From Selaginella tamariscina (Eukaryota > Streptophyta > Lycopodiopsida > Selaginellales > Selaginellaceae): a stretch of DNA of 64,000 nucleotides. Below, in pieces: positions 32,930 to 44,567 of the stretch. How positions within the stretch are numbered: position 1 is the stretch's first letter; each line of letters begins with the position of its first letter. The position numbers and the translations under genes were made by a program. The stretch covers positions 24,545-88,544 of the forward strand of contig PUQB01000170.1 of the NCBI GenBank assembly GCA_003024785.1, written 5' to 3'. A model generated the notes under the pieces. That model was not told the DNA's origin, ran no database searches, and saw only the letters and a list, made by a program, of their open reading frames with translations.

Positions 32930-34193
32930 ATGAAATAATTGAGAACATGATTTTCAGCATTGCCATGAGGTAAGAGAGGGGTTTGGCGACAATTTCTTGT
33001 GCCACATGTCAGAATGACAGAGTTCATGCAGGAAATGGATAATAATGCAGCTCAAAACATCGTTACCATGGGGGCCACTTCAGTTTTTGCATCATCATTT
33101 TTATTGGCTTCAGTTCCGAAATCAATTTCTTCAGCGCATGCAATATCTGAATCTTGTAAGGATGATGTACAATTAAATGATGAAGGGATAGGCAACGAAA
33201 TAGTGGCAACGGATAAATGTGAAAGGGAGCAAACAAGTGATTTGCAAAGTATTCAAGAGGCAACGCTATCTCATGTTACTCATGGCCATATTGTGTTGTT
33301 GGATGTCAATGGTGTTCTGCTTCATCGACAAAGGCCCAGGATAGAAAAAAGAAATCAAACAAGGAGATTTCATTCCTTGTCATGGTAAATTTCGATATGA
33401 TATTATTTTTCGTCCAGGGTTGGATCGTCTCTTTCAAAAGCTTAAGGAGATGGGTGCGCTTGTGGGGATTTGGTCATGCATGCAGATTCATAACTTAACA
33501 CCGCTGTTGAGTTTACTTAAGAAACATTGTAGTGTTGCAGAAGAGGTGATTCGTAAAGATTGGATTTTTGACCAGCGAATGTGTCATAAACCTCTCGAAT
33601 TTCACAATATAAGAAAGGAAAGCAAGCCATACTTCTTCAAGAATGAAAGAATAATTGGGACTCATGGGGAGATCAGTCGCTTAAGGATAACGAAGAATGC
33701 ACATATCTTAGTAGTAGACGACTCTCCTCAGAAGGCTATGCTCAACCAAAACATTGCTTGTATTCATCCAATCACTTTCGATCCATATTCTGATACCGAT
33801 ATCATGGATGAGCTAGTGAACTACTTGGATACGTGCCTCAGAAAGAAGAATCTCGAAAATTTTTGTGAGCAGTATCCACCGTATCATACATTTCCTGAAG
33901 CTTTTCTTTCTCGTGATATTGAATTTTATAAAATGAAGGATAGCAACCGGGCGCTTTATAATATTATTCTTAAGGAACGTCAGTTTTTAGATGAGCCTTT
34001 ATGCAGACCTTCTCTTATCACATCTTATGTATTAACAAGGATGGCAACTCCCAATTGCATTCGTGAGAGTGTTAAGTGGTGGCAACAACATCAAGATATT
34101 GACCAAAATGATTTGATTAATCCGGAGAGTGATGATTTAGACAAAATGAAAAGATTTCTTTGTATGATAGAAAGAAAGTATTTAAAAAATTAA
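32930..34193 (+). pseudogene. FCP1/NIF phosphatase-like gene, best-preserved copy
   Basis: The phosphatase domain runs from LLDVNGVLLHR (about 33,293-33,325) through FRPGLDRLF (33,410 on) and VGIWSC to VVDDSPQKAML (33,711-33,745). A 257-codon open frame covers 33,420-34,193. The FCP1/NIF family uses Asp-x-Asp at motif I; here the second Asp is Asn (DVNG), which is common in the plant subfamily with DLNG. The DD of VDDSP (metal site) is present. A frame break between motif I and FRPGLDRLF is evident. The leader is Ser-rich and Lys/Glu-rich. Its partner upstream is the methylase-like gene. Likely inactive as it stands; its role in a transposon is unknown. Confidence 0.65.
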
Positions 34194-35071
34194 TATGTTG
34201 ATAAGAAAATGATTTCATTTGTAATTATGTTTGATAGTATTTCTTCATTATTGTAAACTATTTTTAGAATAATATGAATATTCTAAGATATTTTAGGAAT
34301 ATTCCTTACTAAGTAAGGTTATTGAAGGATTAATTAATTAATTAATTAATATTTAAGGCTTAATTACATATTAATTAAATATTAATTAATAATTAAAACT
34401 TAAGTATTAATTAGTAATTTATTTATATTCCCATTTTCACGTATCATGCCCACTTTAGTTACAACGTGCATATGAGTTAAACAACTAATTGTAGGGCTGT
34501 ACATTATAACCATGTTGTAATGGTGAACTTTCAAATGGGAGATTGTAATTAAGAACATAAGCATGATTTTCTACAACAGCTTCCAATCTAAAGAACTCTA
34601 TAAAAAATCTTGTTCTCCTCTAACCCACAACATATTTTTAAAATCGAAATAATTTTCGAATGTTCCTTGCAACCTCAAGTATATCTCATCCAACTTACAT
34701 TATATTATTAACTTTTTAAAAATCTCTTCGACAAGTTCTACAACTTCAAAAATACTTCTCATTGAAATATCACTAGTTCAAGTGCCTCATGCTCAATACT
34801 ATATTAAAATAAATCATTAAAACCCAAAATGATTTGTCTTAAGAATTTAATTTAATTATTCTAAAACTTATTTAATACCCTTTTATAATAAATAGAATGG
34901 TGCTTAATTTTTTGGACCAACCACATACCTATTCTTCATTCAGTACTTCTCGATTTTTAATCCTTGGATTTTTTTACTTACAACATATTTTCCAGATTAT
35001 TGTATTTGTAAATATTTTCAATTCTCTTAAATTTATATTACACGTATAAGTAAACACATGCAAGTGCGACA
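34194..35071. other. AT-rich spacer with transposon end beside the P450 gene
   Basis: The terminal repeat TTACAACGTGCATA is at 34,459-34,472. Right of it the sequence matches the P450 3' flank from about 12,105 on; about 740 bp of that flank seen in the other loci is missing. No gene. Confidence 0.6.
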
Positions 35072-36968
35072 CTACCTCTTGGTGAGCTTAACAGGAAGGC
35101 CATGAACAGGGAGTGGCATAGGATCAATACTCACTCTTTCGTTGTCCATTACTAAATGCCAGTCGTAATTTAACACTAAGTAGTGTATAAAAACCAGAAA
35201 CTCCATCCTCGCAAACTCATTGCCTGGACACATACGAGGCCCTCCTCCAAATGGAGTAAACACATACGGTTCTGGTCCACTACCATCGAATCTACGTGGG
35301 TCAAACTTCTCCGGCTCGGGAAGTACTCGGGTTTTAACCGGGTAGTGTTAACCGTCCAATACAACTTCAATAATATAGAAAAAAAGTTGTGAATATAGAC
35401 ATTCTTGTGTGTGTGTGTGTCCATATGCATACCTGCCATCCTTTGGGAATGAGATATCCGGCAAACTCGAAATCCTTTGTGGCCTTTCTGAATGAGCCTT
35501 GAACTGGGGGATATAACCTCATGGATTCCATGGCGACTTTCCATGTCCATTTCATCTTCTTCAAGTCTTCCCAGTTGAGCAAGTAGTGTTGTTGCTCACT
35601 CTTGCTTTCCCTTATTTCCATATGTTCTGCACACATACATATTCACACAAACCTGTGCGCACGGACACACACACACAAATAGATAATAAATGTGAAAGTA
35701 CCTTTAAGAAGCTGTTCTTTCCAATAAGGATTTTCAGCCAACAACTTGATGGTCATAGTAAGAGCAGATGAATTAGTATCATGCCCTGCAAATAGTAACA
35801 CGAGTAAATTATCCTTAATCGCAGCTGTACTCATGAGTTTCCGTTCTCATCACATGTAGTAAGAAAAACAGAAGAATATCTTTAATATCATCTTTAGTAT
35901 CTTCTAGCTCTTTCCTCCTATTTAAAATAACAGGATCAAGCAAATTAAATATAGTTTCCCTCGCTCTGAAGGCTTTGTAACATCTTGTACCTGGTATATT
36001 CACAGGGAGAGAGGATAGACCCTTCACATATTCATAAAACGGACCCTAAGTTTCTCCTGTGACCCTTCATCCTCTAAACCCAGTAGTAGACTGCAGACTA
36101 ATGAAAATGTGAAAGCCTTCATTGAGTTGTATATTAAAACCTGTTCGTTCGTATTCCATTTTGATATGTGGTTTTTAGCTATTATACTCGCCTTGGGTAT
36201 GTATCTCTGTAATGCCTCTGGCTTAAGAAACGTCATGTATTGTTGCTTTAATCTCCTGTGTTCTTGTCCATTCTTGACTGCTAATGAATGCTCACAAGTA
36301 ATGCGATGGTTATCTGCATAAGGAATTGTTGTATATTGTACTTATAAATTTTTAAATTTACTACAGGTTAAAAATATACATATTTAACTATACATAAAGT
36401 AATATGATAACAATTTACAATATGTGCGTCTGGTATGTGGATAAGCATATGCACACGTGTGCCTACGTTACATGTAGGGAATGCTGGCGGTGCAGAGAAT
36501 GAGCACGTGGATATAGGAAATATAGATATCAATTAATTACTAATAAATATAAAAAAAAACTTGATCCGATGTTTCCTCGAATTGATGTACAAATCGGTAA
36601 ATTGGAAGTTCTAAGAATGCTATGTACACTTACCTTGGGCCAGGCATTAACAACCAGGTTATCTTCGTTGGAGAACAAGAACTTATTCCCAGATGGACTT
36701 GGCAAGACAACAATCCACTGACCAATGTGACGAGTCTTGAAGACAGCACCGAACTTTGCCATTCTCTCCTCGAAGAAGGTAGTTGCTCGGTTTGCTCGCT
36801 CTGCCCCCACCCATTTGAATGTCTCCCCAATTAGGGGCCATCCGAATCTGCCCGGAGGTACCTTGAGTTGATCTTTGTGTTTACTTTGGTACTGCCAGAA
36901 GATACTGCCTGTAATTATTAATATGCAGGAAAATAAGAAACCACTGCGAACTCAATCGTCGAGTCCAT
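35072..36968 (-). pseudogene. CYP716-like cytochrome P450, four exons, frame-shifted
   Basis: Starts at the ATG at 36,966-36,968 and ends at the TAG at 35,072-35,074, with the same four exons as 54,567-56,400. Seen: VPPGRFGWPLIGETFKWVG (exon 1), FEERMAKFG, a complete I-helix LLFAGHDTNSSALTMTIKLL (about 35,720-35,810), ESMRLYPP and [10 protein letters not shown]. Small deletions against the sister copies break it: one T-run base in the N-terminal anchor, one C in exon 2 (GGACCC for GGACCCC) and one G in exon 4 (CTCGGG for CTCGGGG). All are in short homopolymers, so assembly error is possible. The intact gene would be about 480 residues, normal for CYP716, an ER membrane terpenoid oxidase. Confidence 0.8.
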
Positions 36969-38004
36969 AGTTTTCAGGCCGATAAGAGAAATTACTAATC
37001 TGAGGAAATTCAGTGTTAGCTACGGTCAAAACGTAACAGCGTTTCATTATATATATACACACACTCACCGATGTACAAGTCGGATTATCACGTGAGTAAA
37101 TATTTACTAATATTGTAGCTAATAATGATTTCTTAAGTAATATAAACAATGAAATTGTCAGAGTTAAAAATAATTGCCAATGTAAACTGCTTACATTTTA
37201 AAAACAAATAAATAAAAAAAACAAAACTGCTGCTGTTCATATGAATCAGCACTATCTATGATCGTATTTCATTTTTGCGCTTACCTGTGGCTGCATTTGA
37301 GTGTAATTTGAATATTAATGTATTACAAAATGTATTTGTTTTAAATTAAGGATAGCTAAGTCTTATATTAATTATATAACATTTAATAATATTGGCTGTA
37401 AACTCTTTTTAGTAGTTAATCATGCTTATGAGTTAACAATGGTGCCACACCTTATTAATATGTATAAGGCATACTGAAATTGAGGTTTGAAATTACGAGA
37501 TGGAAGCTTTTTTTCCCCTTGTAATATTGTCCGTGTAAGTTAAAGAAGGCAACAAGTCTAAAGTAAGTGGGATCTTTTTATTCAATTTTGCAGCATGTGC
37601 TCACGTGCATTGAATTTGAAATGTGAATTTGACTCTTGTTTATGACCACGTGTCTATAATTTAGTATTGGTGGCCCTACCACAAGGGGTTAAGCAAACCT
37701 TAAGGTTAAATTAATCCCTAACCCAATTGGACCGACCAATAATCTAAAACCCAATGGGATTTTTTAAAAGTTTTATCATTACTTGAATTTTAAAATATAT
37801 TTAATAACATTAGACAAAGCTGTTTTTTTAATATATTTAAGACTCATTAATATAATTAGATAGAAAATAATAATTAATCTCTAAAGTATAAAGTAAATTC
37901 ATATTTAATTACAACCGAATGTGATATTGGGGTGTAATTACCATTTCGAATTTGAACACTTAGCTCAGCATTAAGCAGCATAACTTCTTGAGGTGAGAGT
38001 GTTG
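36969..38004. other. P450 upstream region, AT-rich
   Basis: Matches the 56,401-57,000 region at its start (GTGTTAGCTA, AACAGCGTTTCATT), so it probably includes the P450 promoter. No gene, and no clear motif beyond AT-rich stretches. Confidence 0.4.
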
Positions 38005-38500
38005 CCAATTCTTGGTCTGTTAAAGATTATTCGGACTAAGTTGATAAGTTGATTCTTCAAGCAAATGTACGATGATACTGGAGAGTTGACTCTTATAACT
38101 CTTGAGAAAAAAACTGTTAATTATAAAAGTATGATTCATGAATCATGCAATGGTGCTCGTTGTTACAACATTCATCTAACAGATTTTGCTGTGTTTGAAA
38201 TACACACCGAACAATTATCATCATTGCCACAGTAATTTATTCTTATTTTGGTTGGTGAAAAATCAGCATTTATATACTTAGGTAGCAGCATCATCTTATT
38301 TCAAAATGAGTATGTTCAATTGTATGTTCATCCTTGTTATTTACTTGAACTTGTGTACCTTATTGATTTAGATTTGGAGGGATGGCAATGGACAATATGT
38401 TACCACCGATTGTACGAAGAAGAAGCAGCATATTCGCACTAAGGGCGTGAAAAGCAAGCATAAGGTGTCAATTTGTAAATAAGAAAACTTTATAAGGATA
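38005..38500 (+). pseudogene. Unrecognised coding-like fragments
   Basis: A short open stretch (about 38,055-38,234) reads FFKQMYDDTGELTLITLEKK and on to EQLSSLPQ, then stops. A second (about 38,364-38,482) reads WRDGNGQYVTTDCTKKKQ and ends VSICK. Composition is less AT-biased than the flanks and the pieces look like exons of a former gene. I do not recognise the family. It is single-copy in the window, between a P450 copy and a P450 fragment. Confidence 0.3.
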
Positions 38501-38584
38501 ATAAATATGTAACTTTAAAACTTCCCAAGCATTACGCTTAAGAGAAGAGAGCCGTTTATAGTTTCGTAATGGATCTCTCTCTTT

Positions 38585-38850
38585 TGATATGTCCATTTCA
38601 TCCTTTTCAAGTCTTCCCAATCAAGTAAGTAGTGTTGTTGCTCACCCTTGCTTTCCCTTATTTCCATATGTTCTGCACATATTCATTTATAATCAACACA
38701 ACACACACACACACAAATAGTGAATAAATGTGCAAGTACCTTTAAGAAGCTGTTCTTTCCAATAAGGATTTTCAGCCAACAACTTGATGGTCATAGTAAG
38801 AGCCCATGAATTAGCATCATGCCCTGTGAACAGTAACAAGAGTAAATTAT
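38585..38850 (-). pseudogene. P450 fragment (parts of exons 2 and 3)
   Basis: Matches the P450 from the I-helix segment through the intron to the start of exon 3 (MEIRESK-like region), including a (CA)n run in the intron. The AGHDT codons read as G-H-D-A (GGGCATGATGCT), so the conserved Thr is lost. Both ends are cut. The flanks do not match the other P450 loci, so this is an isolated duplicate. Confidence 0.75.
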
Positions 38851-39566
38851 ACTTAATTTCAGATGACTCATGAGTTTCTCGGTTACATAGTTATTTGTAA
38901 TTACATGAGAATAGACTCAACAGTCACCATCATTGTCCACCAATCAACAGCACATCAATTTATAGTTCATCAGTCAATTGTAGATCAATCACTATTAACA
39001 CTTATGTGAATCACTTGTCTACTTGTCTTTAAAAAAAAATAATAATAATTGTTGGAACTATTTTGAAGAAGTATAAACAAATAGATACAATGAAAAAAAA
39101 AAAAAAACTTATGTTAATAATCGATCTCACTTTCGCTGATGAGAATATCTTCAACCGGCTTGTTTGAGGTGGCGAGGTTGATGTCGAACGTGTTTGTTGT
39201 TGTTGTTTGCTGTGGCTCTACTTTAACATGTTGTCCGGGCTCAACCTGTTATCCTGGCTCTACTTCAACCTGTTGATCCATAACCAAAGGCGAATCTAGG
39301 CTATTGCTCGTCTGCACACGACTAGACCGTCACTCAATAAATCCTTGTAATCTTTCAGGGCTTCTAGCTTCTGCTCAATCCCGGCAGTGCAATAACCGGC
39401 CATCTATATGTGCTAAGGACATGCTTATGGATGAATACCAGACGCGAATGCTCCTTATTGTATGCGTACTAGTAGGAAACACACCGCCAAGAATTGCTTG
39501 TCTAGAATGTGTGTATTTGTTTCTTTCGATATCTAGATCTTGTTAATATATCAGTATATAATAAAA
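38851..39566. other. Spacer with a possible minus-strand coding relic
   Basis: Minus strand at about 39,118-39,275 reads QQTTTTNTFDINLATSNKP after repeated VEPGQ-like units, a low-complexity tail with no family assigned. The rest is AT-rich with A-runs at 39,027 and 39,093. Confidence 0.3.
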
Positions 39567-39590
39567 TATGCACGTTGTAACTAAAGTGGG
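39567..39590 (+). repeat. Left terminal inverted repeat of the large transposon
   Basis: Begins TATGCACGTTGTAACTAAAG. It is the reverse complement, with 3 differences in 24, of 53,188-53,211. The same end follows the NIF-like gene in the other copies, at 2,481-2,494 and 34,459-34,472. It lies about 220 bp beyond the NIF-like stop codon. Confidence 0.6.
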
Positions 39591-39809
39591 CATGATACAT
39601 GAAAATAAAATATATAAATTACTAATTAATAATTAAGTTTTAATTATTAATTAATTAATAAATTAATCTTTCAATAATCTTACTTAATAAGGAATATTCC
39701 TAAAATATTTTAGAATATTCATATTATTTTAAAAATAGTTTACAATAATTAAAAATACTATTAAACATAATTATAAATGAAATCATTTTCTTATTAACAT
39801 GCTAATTTT

Positions 39810-41055
39810 TTATAAATACTTTCTTCCTATCATACAGAGAAATCTTTCATTTTATTTAAATCATCACTCTTTGGATTAATTGAATCATTTTGGTCAATAT
39901 TTGATGTTGTTGCCACTACTAACACTCTCACGAATGCAATTGGAAATTGCCATCCTTGTTAATATATAAGATGTGATAAGAGAAGGTATGCATAAAGGCT
40001 CATTTAAAAATTGACATTCCTTAAGAATAATATTATAAAGTGCCCGGTTGCTATCCTTCATTTTATAAAATTCAAAATCACGAGAAAGAAAAGCTTTAGG
40101 AAATGTTTGATACGGTGGATACTGCTTACAAAAGTTTTCGAGATTTTTCTTTGTAGTTCACTAGCTCATCCATGATATTGGTATCAGAATATAGGTCGAA
40201 AGTGATTGGATGAATATAAGCAACGTTTTGGTTGAGCATAGCCTTCTAAGGAGAGTCGTCTACCACTAACATATGTGCGTTCTTCATTATCGTTAAGCGA
40301 CTGATCTCTCATGAGTCCCAATAAATCTTTCATTCTTGAAGAAGTATGGCTTGCTTTCTTTTTTATATTGTAAAATTCGAGAGGTTTATAACATACTTGT
40401 TGGTCAAAAATCCAATCTTTACGAATCACCTCTTCTGCAACACTACAATGTTTCTTAAGCAAATTTAACAGCTGTGTTAAGTTGTGAATCTGCATGCATG
40501 ACCAAATCCCCACAAGCGCACCCATCTCCTTAAGCTTTTTGAAAGAGACGGTCCAACCTTGGACGAAAAATAATATTATATCAAAATTTACCATGACAAT
40601 GAATGAAATCTCCTTGTTTGATTTCTTTTTTCCTATCCTTGGGCCTTTGTCGATGAAGCAGAACACCATTGACATTCAACAACACAATATAGCCATGAGT
40701 AACATGGGATAGCGTTGCCTCTTGAATACTTTGCAACTCACTTGTTTGCTCCCTTTCACATTTATCTGTTGACACTATCTTGTTGCCTATCCCTTTATCA
40801 TTTAATTGTACATCATCCTTACAAGATTCAGATATTGCAGGCGCTGAAGAAATTGATTTCGGAACTGAAGCCAATAGAAATGGTGATGAAAAAATTGAAG
40901 TGGTCCCCATGGTAACAATGTTTTGAGCTACATTATTATCCATTTCCTGCATGAACTCTGTCATTCTGACATGTGGCACAAGAAATTTTCCCCAAACCCC
41001 TCTCTTACCTCATGGCAATGCTGAAAATCCATATTCTCAATTGTTTCATTACATT
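39810..41055 (-). pseudogene. FCP1/NIF phosphatase-like gene (best element copy)
   Basis: Same layout as 32,930-34,193, inverted. Motif I reads LLNVNGVLLHRQ (about 40,655-40,690), so both catalytic Asp positions are Asn. The leader frame at 40,581-40,979 runs without a break through motif I to CHGKF. A second frame covers LDRLFQ-like sequence, VGIWSC and KDWIFDQQ. The VDDSP region (about 40,250) is disturbed. The stop is TAA at 39,810-39,812. It follows the ParB/methylase-like gene on the same strand by about 180 bp, suggesting a shared transcript or tandem genes. Confidence 0.55.
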
Positions 41056-41233
41056 TGCAAAATAATAGTTAGCTGACCTTATAATTATCAAGGTATATTA
41101 TTTACCTTATTAATGTGTGACCCATGTTTAAACTAAAAGCTTCATTAATCCTTGAGAATTTATTTTCTGTACAAATATAAACGAAATATACAAAAATGCT
41201 TTATGTTACACTCATTTAAAACTATTTGTCACT

Positions 41234-44200
41234 CTAAGAACTTATTAACAATTCTTCTTCGCTATTACCTTCTGAGTGAGACGAAGAAGGTCTAGGCTGC
41301 TTGTGAGATGGTTCATGATCTTCTGTATCTTCTGTTGATGTTTCCATGTGTAATGGAGTGTGTAAATGTCTGTACTCCTCGAGATAACTTCCGGTCTAAT
41401 ATCTGATTGAAGTTCGTCCTCAGACTCCGACATTGAACCAGATTCGTCTTCAGAGCTATCGCACTTATCGGGGGAACTTTCTCAAATACTCCTGTATGGG
41501 TTTGTTGGGGTAGTCAGTTGAGAACCTCTCTATCCACTTGTTCAGGTCCTCAACCATGGTCTTATCCTTTTCAACGGCAAACACATGTATCCGAAGGTAA
41601 CACTCCTTCAAGACGGACCCCCTAGTGCAGTAGTCAAAAACCCACGCATCACTGTGAGGACCCCTGATCAAGTTGACGATGCTCCGTGCCGCTTGACTTG
41701 TAATGTTTGGATAACGTACATTGCCGAATACGTCCCTCAGCTATCGGTGTATCGGATGGAGGTTCAGGCCGTTGGAGTGCAAACAGATGCCTGGCCAGTC
41801 ATTTGGAAGTTTGAAATTGTTTGGCGCATTCCTAACAACCAAGTGAACAACCGTATCAATGCACTTGGATCAGCATCATTCATATAAAATCCTGTCCAAC
41901 GATGTTTATTCTTCTTGGCAAAGGCGAAGGCAAAAGTATCGGTGACATGAGCAAGAATCAAGAAATAAATACCTGAAAACGTAGTATCAGTGAAGAGTGC
42001 AAGCATGAATTCAATAATAAATACCTTCTTTGTACATGCTTGCACGGCTAAGTTTCTCCACCAAATCCTCTAGTGTCCTATCTGTCGAAGGATTTTTTGA
42101 CACCCGCCGATCCATCACGAACAATTGAAACGGTTTCCTACAAGCAGTGATGTTACCCCATAAAGTCTCCGAATCCAACAACAAACATCTGTAGGGCTTG
42201 TCGTGATTCGTAGCATCCTCCTTTATAAGGTTCAACTCGGTTCTCCGCTGCTGAAGGACTGCCATAAGAGAAGGCGTCATCGCAATGTTCTCCTTTTTGG
42301 CGTTGGCGTGCAATAGATTCTTGCCCAGATCTTCCGATTGATTCACCCATTCGACAAGCATATCATCGTTTGTCACATGCAAATATTTGCTGACCTCTTC
42401 GTATGTTGAAGCCGAGGTCCAACCCAGTTTGTGGCAGTGTATTCCCAACCACTCCTTGAAGTGCCTGACCGTCTTCAACTCCATTGCCTTGAGATGAAAA
42501 GGAGAGGTGGGGTGCTGTTGTTAATCTTAGTTTGCCATCAATCACCAAATCAGCCAAGACTTCCATCTCCTCCATCGTTGTTCCATTTAAAGGCTTCAAC
42601 CATGTGAGCTTGAAATCGTTGTCTACATCCTTTGTAGATTGAACAGACTTAGCCTTCGGCGTCTTACTGGGTTTCTTTGCAGACTTCTCTGAGGGCTCCC
42701 TTCACTTGTCTGCTTCTTCTTCAGTGTTCCTTTTGCAAAGGATTCCATAATCCCCAACCATTTGGCAAAGATCCTATCCTCGGGACAAGAAATCAACATC
42801 ATCAAAAAGGATGTTTCCTTCCCGCCCACCTGGGCAAAATCAACTGCTACAATTTCTTCAACTCTCTGAAAAAAAAGACAGATTAATATACCGGCGAGAT
42901 AAATCCCGCCCAAACAATTTGCTTACCCGGTATCCGCAATTGTGTATTCCCTGCAGTAGCTCTTTGTGGTCGCTGAAGAGATTCCCACACGGCTCGCGTG
43001 TGTTTGAACTTCTCCCATATTTTGCTGTTGTAGTGGTTGGTGTCTGCAGCGTCCCATTCCGCCGATAACTTATGGTACTGCTCGATTGTGAGATTCGGCT
43101 TCGCTAAAAATGCCGATCTTTTTCAGCTTCTCACGGGTATGCTCGGAAAGTTTTGTTGCCATCGTTCCTTTGTTGTGTTCATCGAGAAGTCGTTGGGCTG
43201 CCGTTATTGTGTGCTGACTAATGATGTAGTACTTGATTGATTTTCTATTCTCCGTCTGAATTTTCATTTGTTCCGGTGTTGTGATCCACACTTTGTCAGC
43301 GCCTTTGTTTCTCTCGTAGTATGGGCACAAAACAGCATTATGTGGAACGGTGTAAGAATTGTCGTCCTTCATCTTCTCCATGAGCTCAGCTACACGTTCC
43401 TGGTTGAGTGGCCTGTAATTGAAGTTTGGGTTGACGCTGCAATACTTAACCCTACACTCGTAAATCCTATCATCCAACATCATTTCCTTGTGGCTTATTG
43501 CAGCATGGATGCCACAGGTGCAGCTGACAAAACGACTGATGATTTCTTCTACGATCCAATCAACATGTGTGATCCCCGATTGATGCTGTTCTAATGTTCT
43601 CGGCACACTCTTCCAGCTCCCGAAATTTTCTAAGCAAATTGAACGTGATCTGTAAAGAACCTGAGACCGAGCCACCCTCTCAATCTCCCTATGATGTCGC
43701 TGTGTTCTTCTTCAATGTGAAGAGGGACGATTGCTCCACTTGTGGATGTTCTGTATTGTGAAGCAATCTCTGCTGAGAATACACCTACTCGATGAGTCTG
43801 AAGATCTTCGAAGTAGACATCTAATTGGATCCCCTCCATAGATGGGCTTTCATTAGTTGAAGAAGAACTCCACATCAACATCGTTAGTGAACACGTGAAC
43901 GTCATTATCCACAAGTCGACAAGACCACCCAAATTAATGTTGTAACTGGCGACCTCTGGATCCGAAACGTGACATTGGATGGAACAAGGCATATGTGTCG
44001 AGCATCGTTCAATCTGGGTTCGCAGCATGCTTTCGATGCTTTACTAGCACACCCACTTTCCATTGTTTTGCTTGTCCATGCGATGTGACAAGGTTAGTTT
44101 GACAGCAACCATGGTTGTTCCAATGCGCTTCCCGTTTAGTTTGAAATATGGCCAAGTTGATTCCAGAATCCCCTTGCCCATCTCTTCTCCTGCTCTCGTC

Positions 44201-44527
44201 TTCAATGTCACCTCAATTCCACATCTGAATACAAAATGAGTAATTCTTCAAGCACATATCCGAATATAACAGATTTTATTTTAATTCTTACCCAGAATTT
44301 GACGACTCCATACTAATGACTGAATCTCCTTGTTTGATCAAATCGTCCTTCTGCAAAATAATACATATGAATACAATCATATAAAAACGCACACACACTT
44401 GTATAAACCCGAATATACAAAAATAATACACAGATAAATTCACATACACCCTGGTTTGTCTGAGAGAAGTGGACGAAATTAACTGTCCAAAGCTCACATT
44501 TGTGCTAGTGCAAAAGAAAGATAACAT
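41234..44527 (-). pseudogene. ParB-like plus DNA-methyltransferase-like gene
   Basis: The longest version of this gene. From the 5' end: a start at 44,525-44,527 (MLSFFCTSTNVSFGQ), two small introns, an unrecognised domain (CGIEVTLKTRAGEEMGKG; then 43,630-44,028), a ParB-like region (RPLNQERVAELMEKM about 43,375-43,420; YYIISQHTITAAQRLL about 43,190-43,240), an intron with a palindrome unit (42,893-42,910), then the methylase-like part (LLLDSETLWGN about 42,170; GPHSDAWVFDYCTRGSVLKE about 41,600-41,660; VFAVEKDKTMVEDL). ParB-then-methylase fusions are known in phages and prophages. The usual Gly before QH and the Pro-Pro catalytic motif are not seen. Frame interruptions are present, so it is non-functional or spliced in a way I cannot resolve. 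Assignment is inference from motifs. Confidence 0.4.
42893..42910. repeat. Single palindrome unit inside a ParB/methylase-like gene intron
   Basis: GGCGAGATAAATCCCGCC, a two-mismatch relative of the array unit, lies between a donor (GTAAGC on the minus strand) and an acceptor (TTTTTTCAG). It is more than 1.7 kb from the nearest array. Confidence 0.8.
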
Positions 44528-44567
44528 TTCGTTTTAGAACCACCACAAATGTGAGCTCTGGACAGTT
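44481..44567. repeat. 24-bp inverted repeat over the ParB/methylase-like gene start
   Basis: Arms 44,481-44,504 and 44,544-44,567 are reverse complements with one mismatch (core CACAAATGTGAGCT), separated by 39 bp that contain the ATG at 44,525-44,527. In RNA this would form a stem-loop holding the start codon. Confidence 0.8.

Larger units (their letters stand above)
24386..34472 (-). mobile_element. Inverted, end-truncated copy of the large transposon
   Basis: In reverse orientation this carries NIF-like and methylase-like genes, the remainder of array L, microsatellites, tandem repeats, array R and transposase. The transposase end is cut where it meets a Ty3-type LTR (junction about 24,379-24,385). 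Its other end is the terminal repeat at 34,459-34,472. Relative to the 39,567-53,211 copy it lacks the ParB-like part and much of array L; methylase-like sequence joins array remnants near 31,325. Confidence 0.55.
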
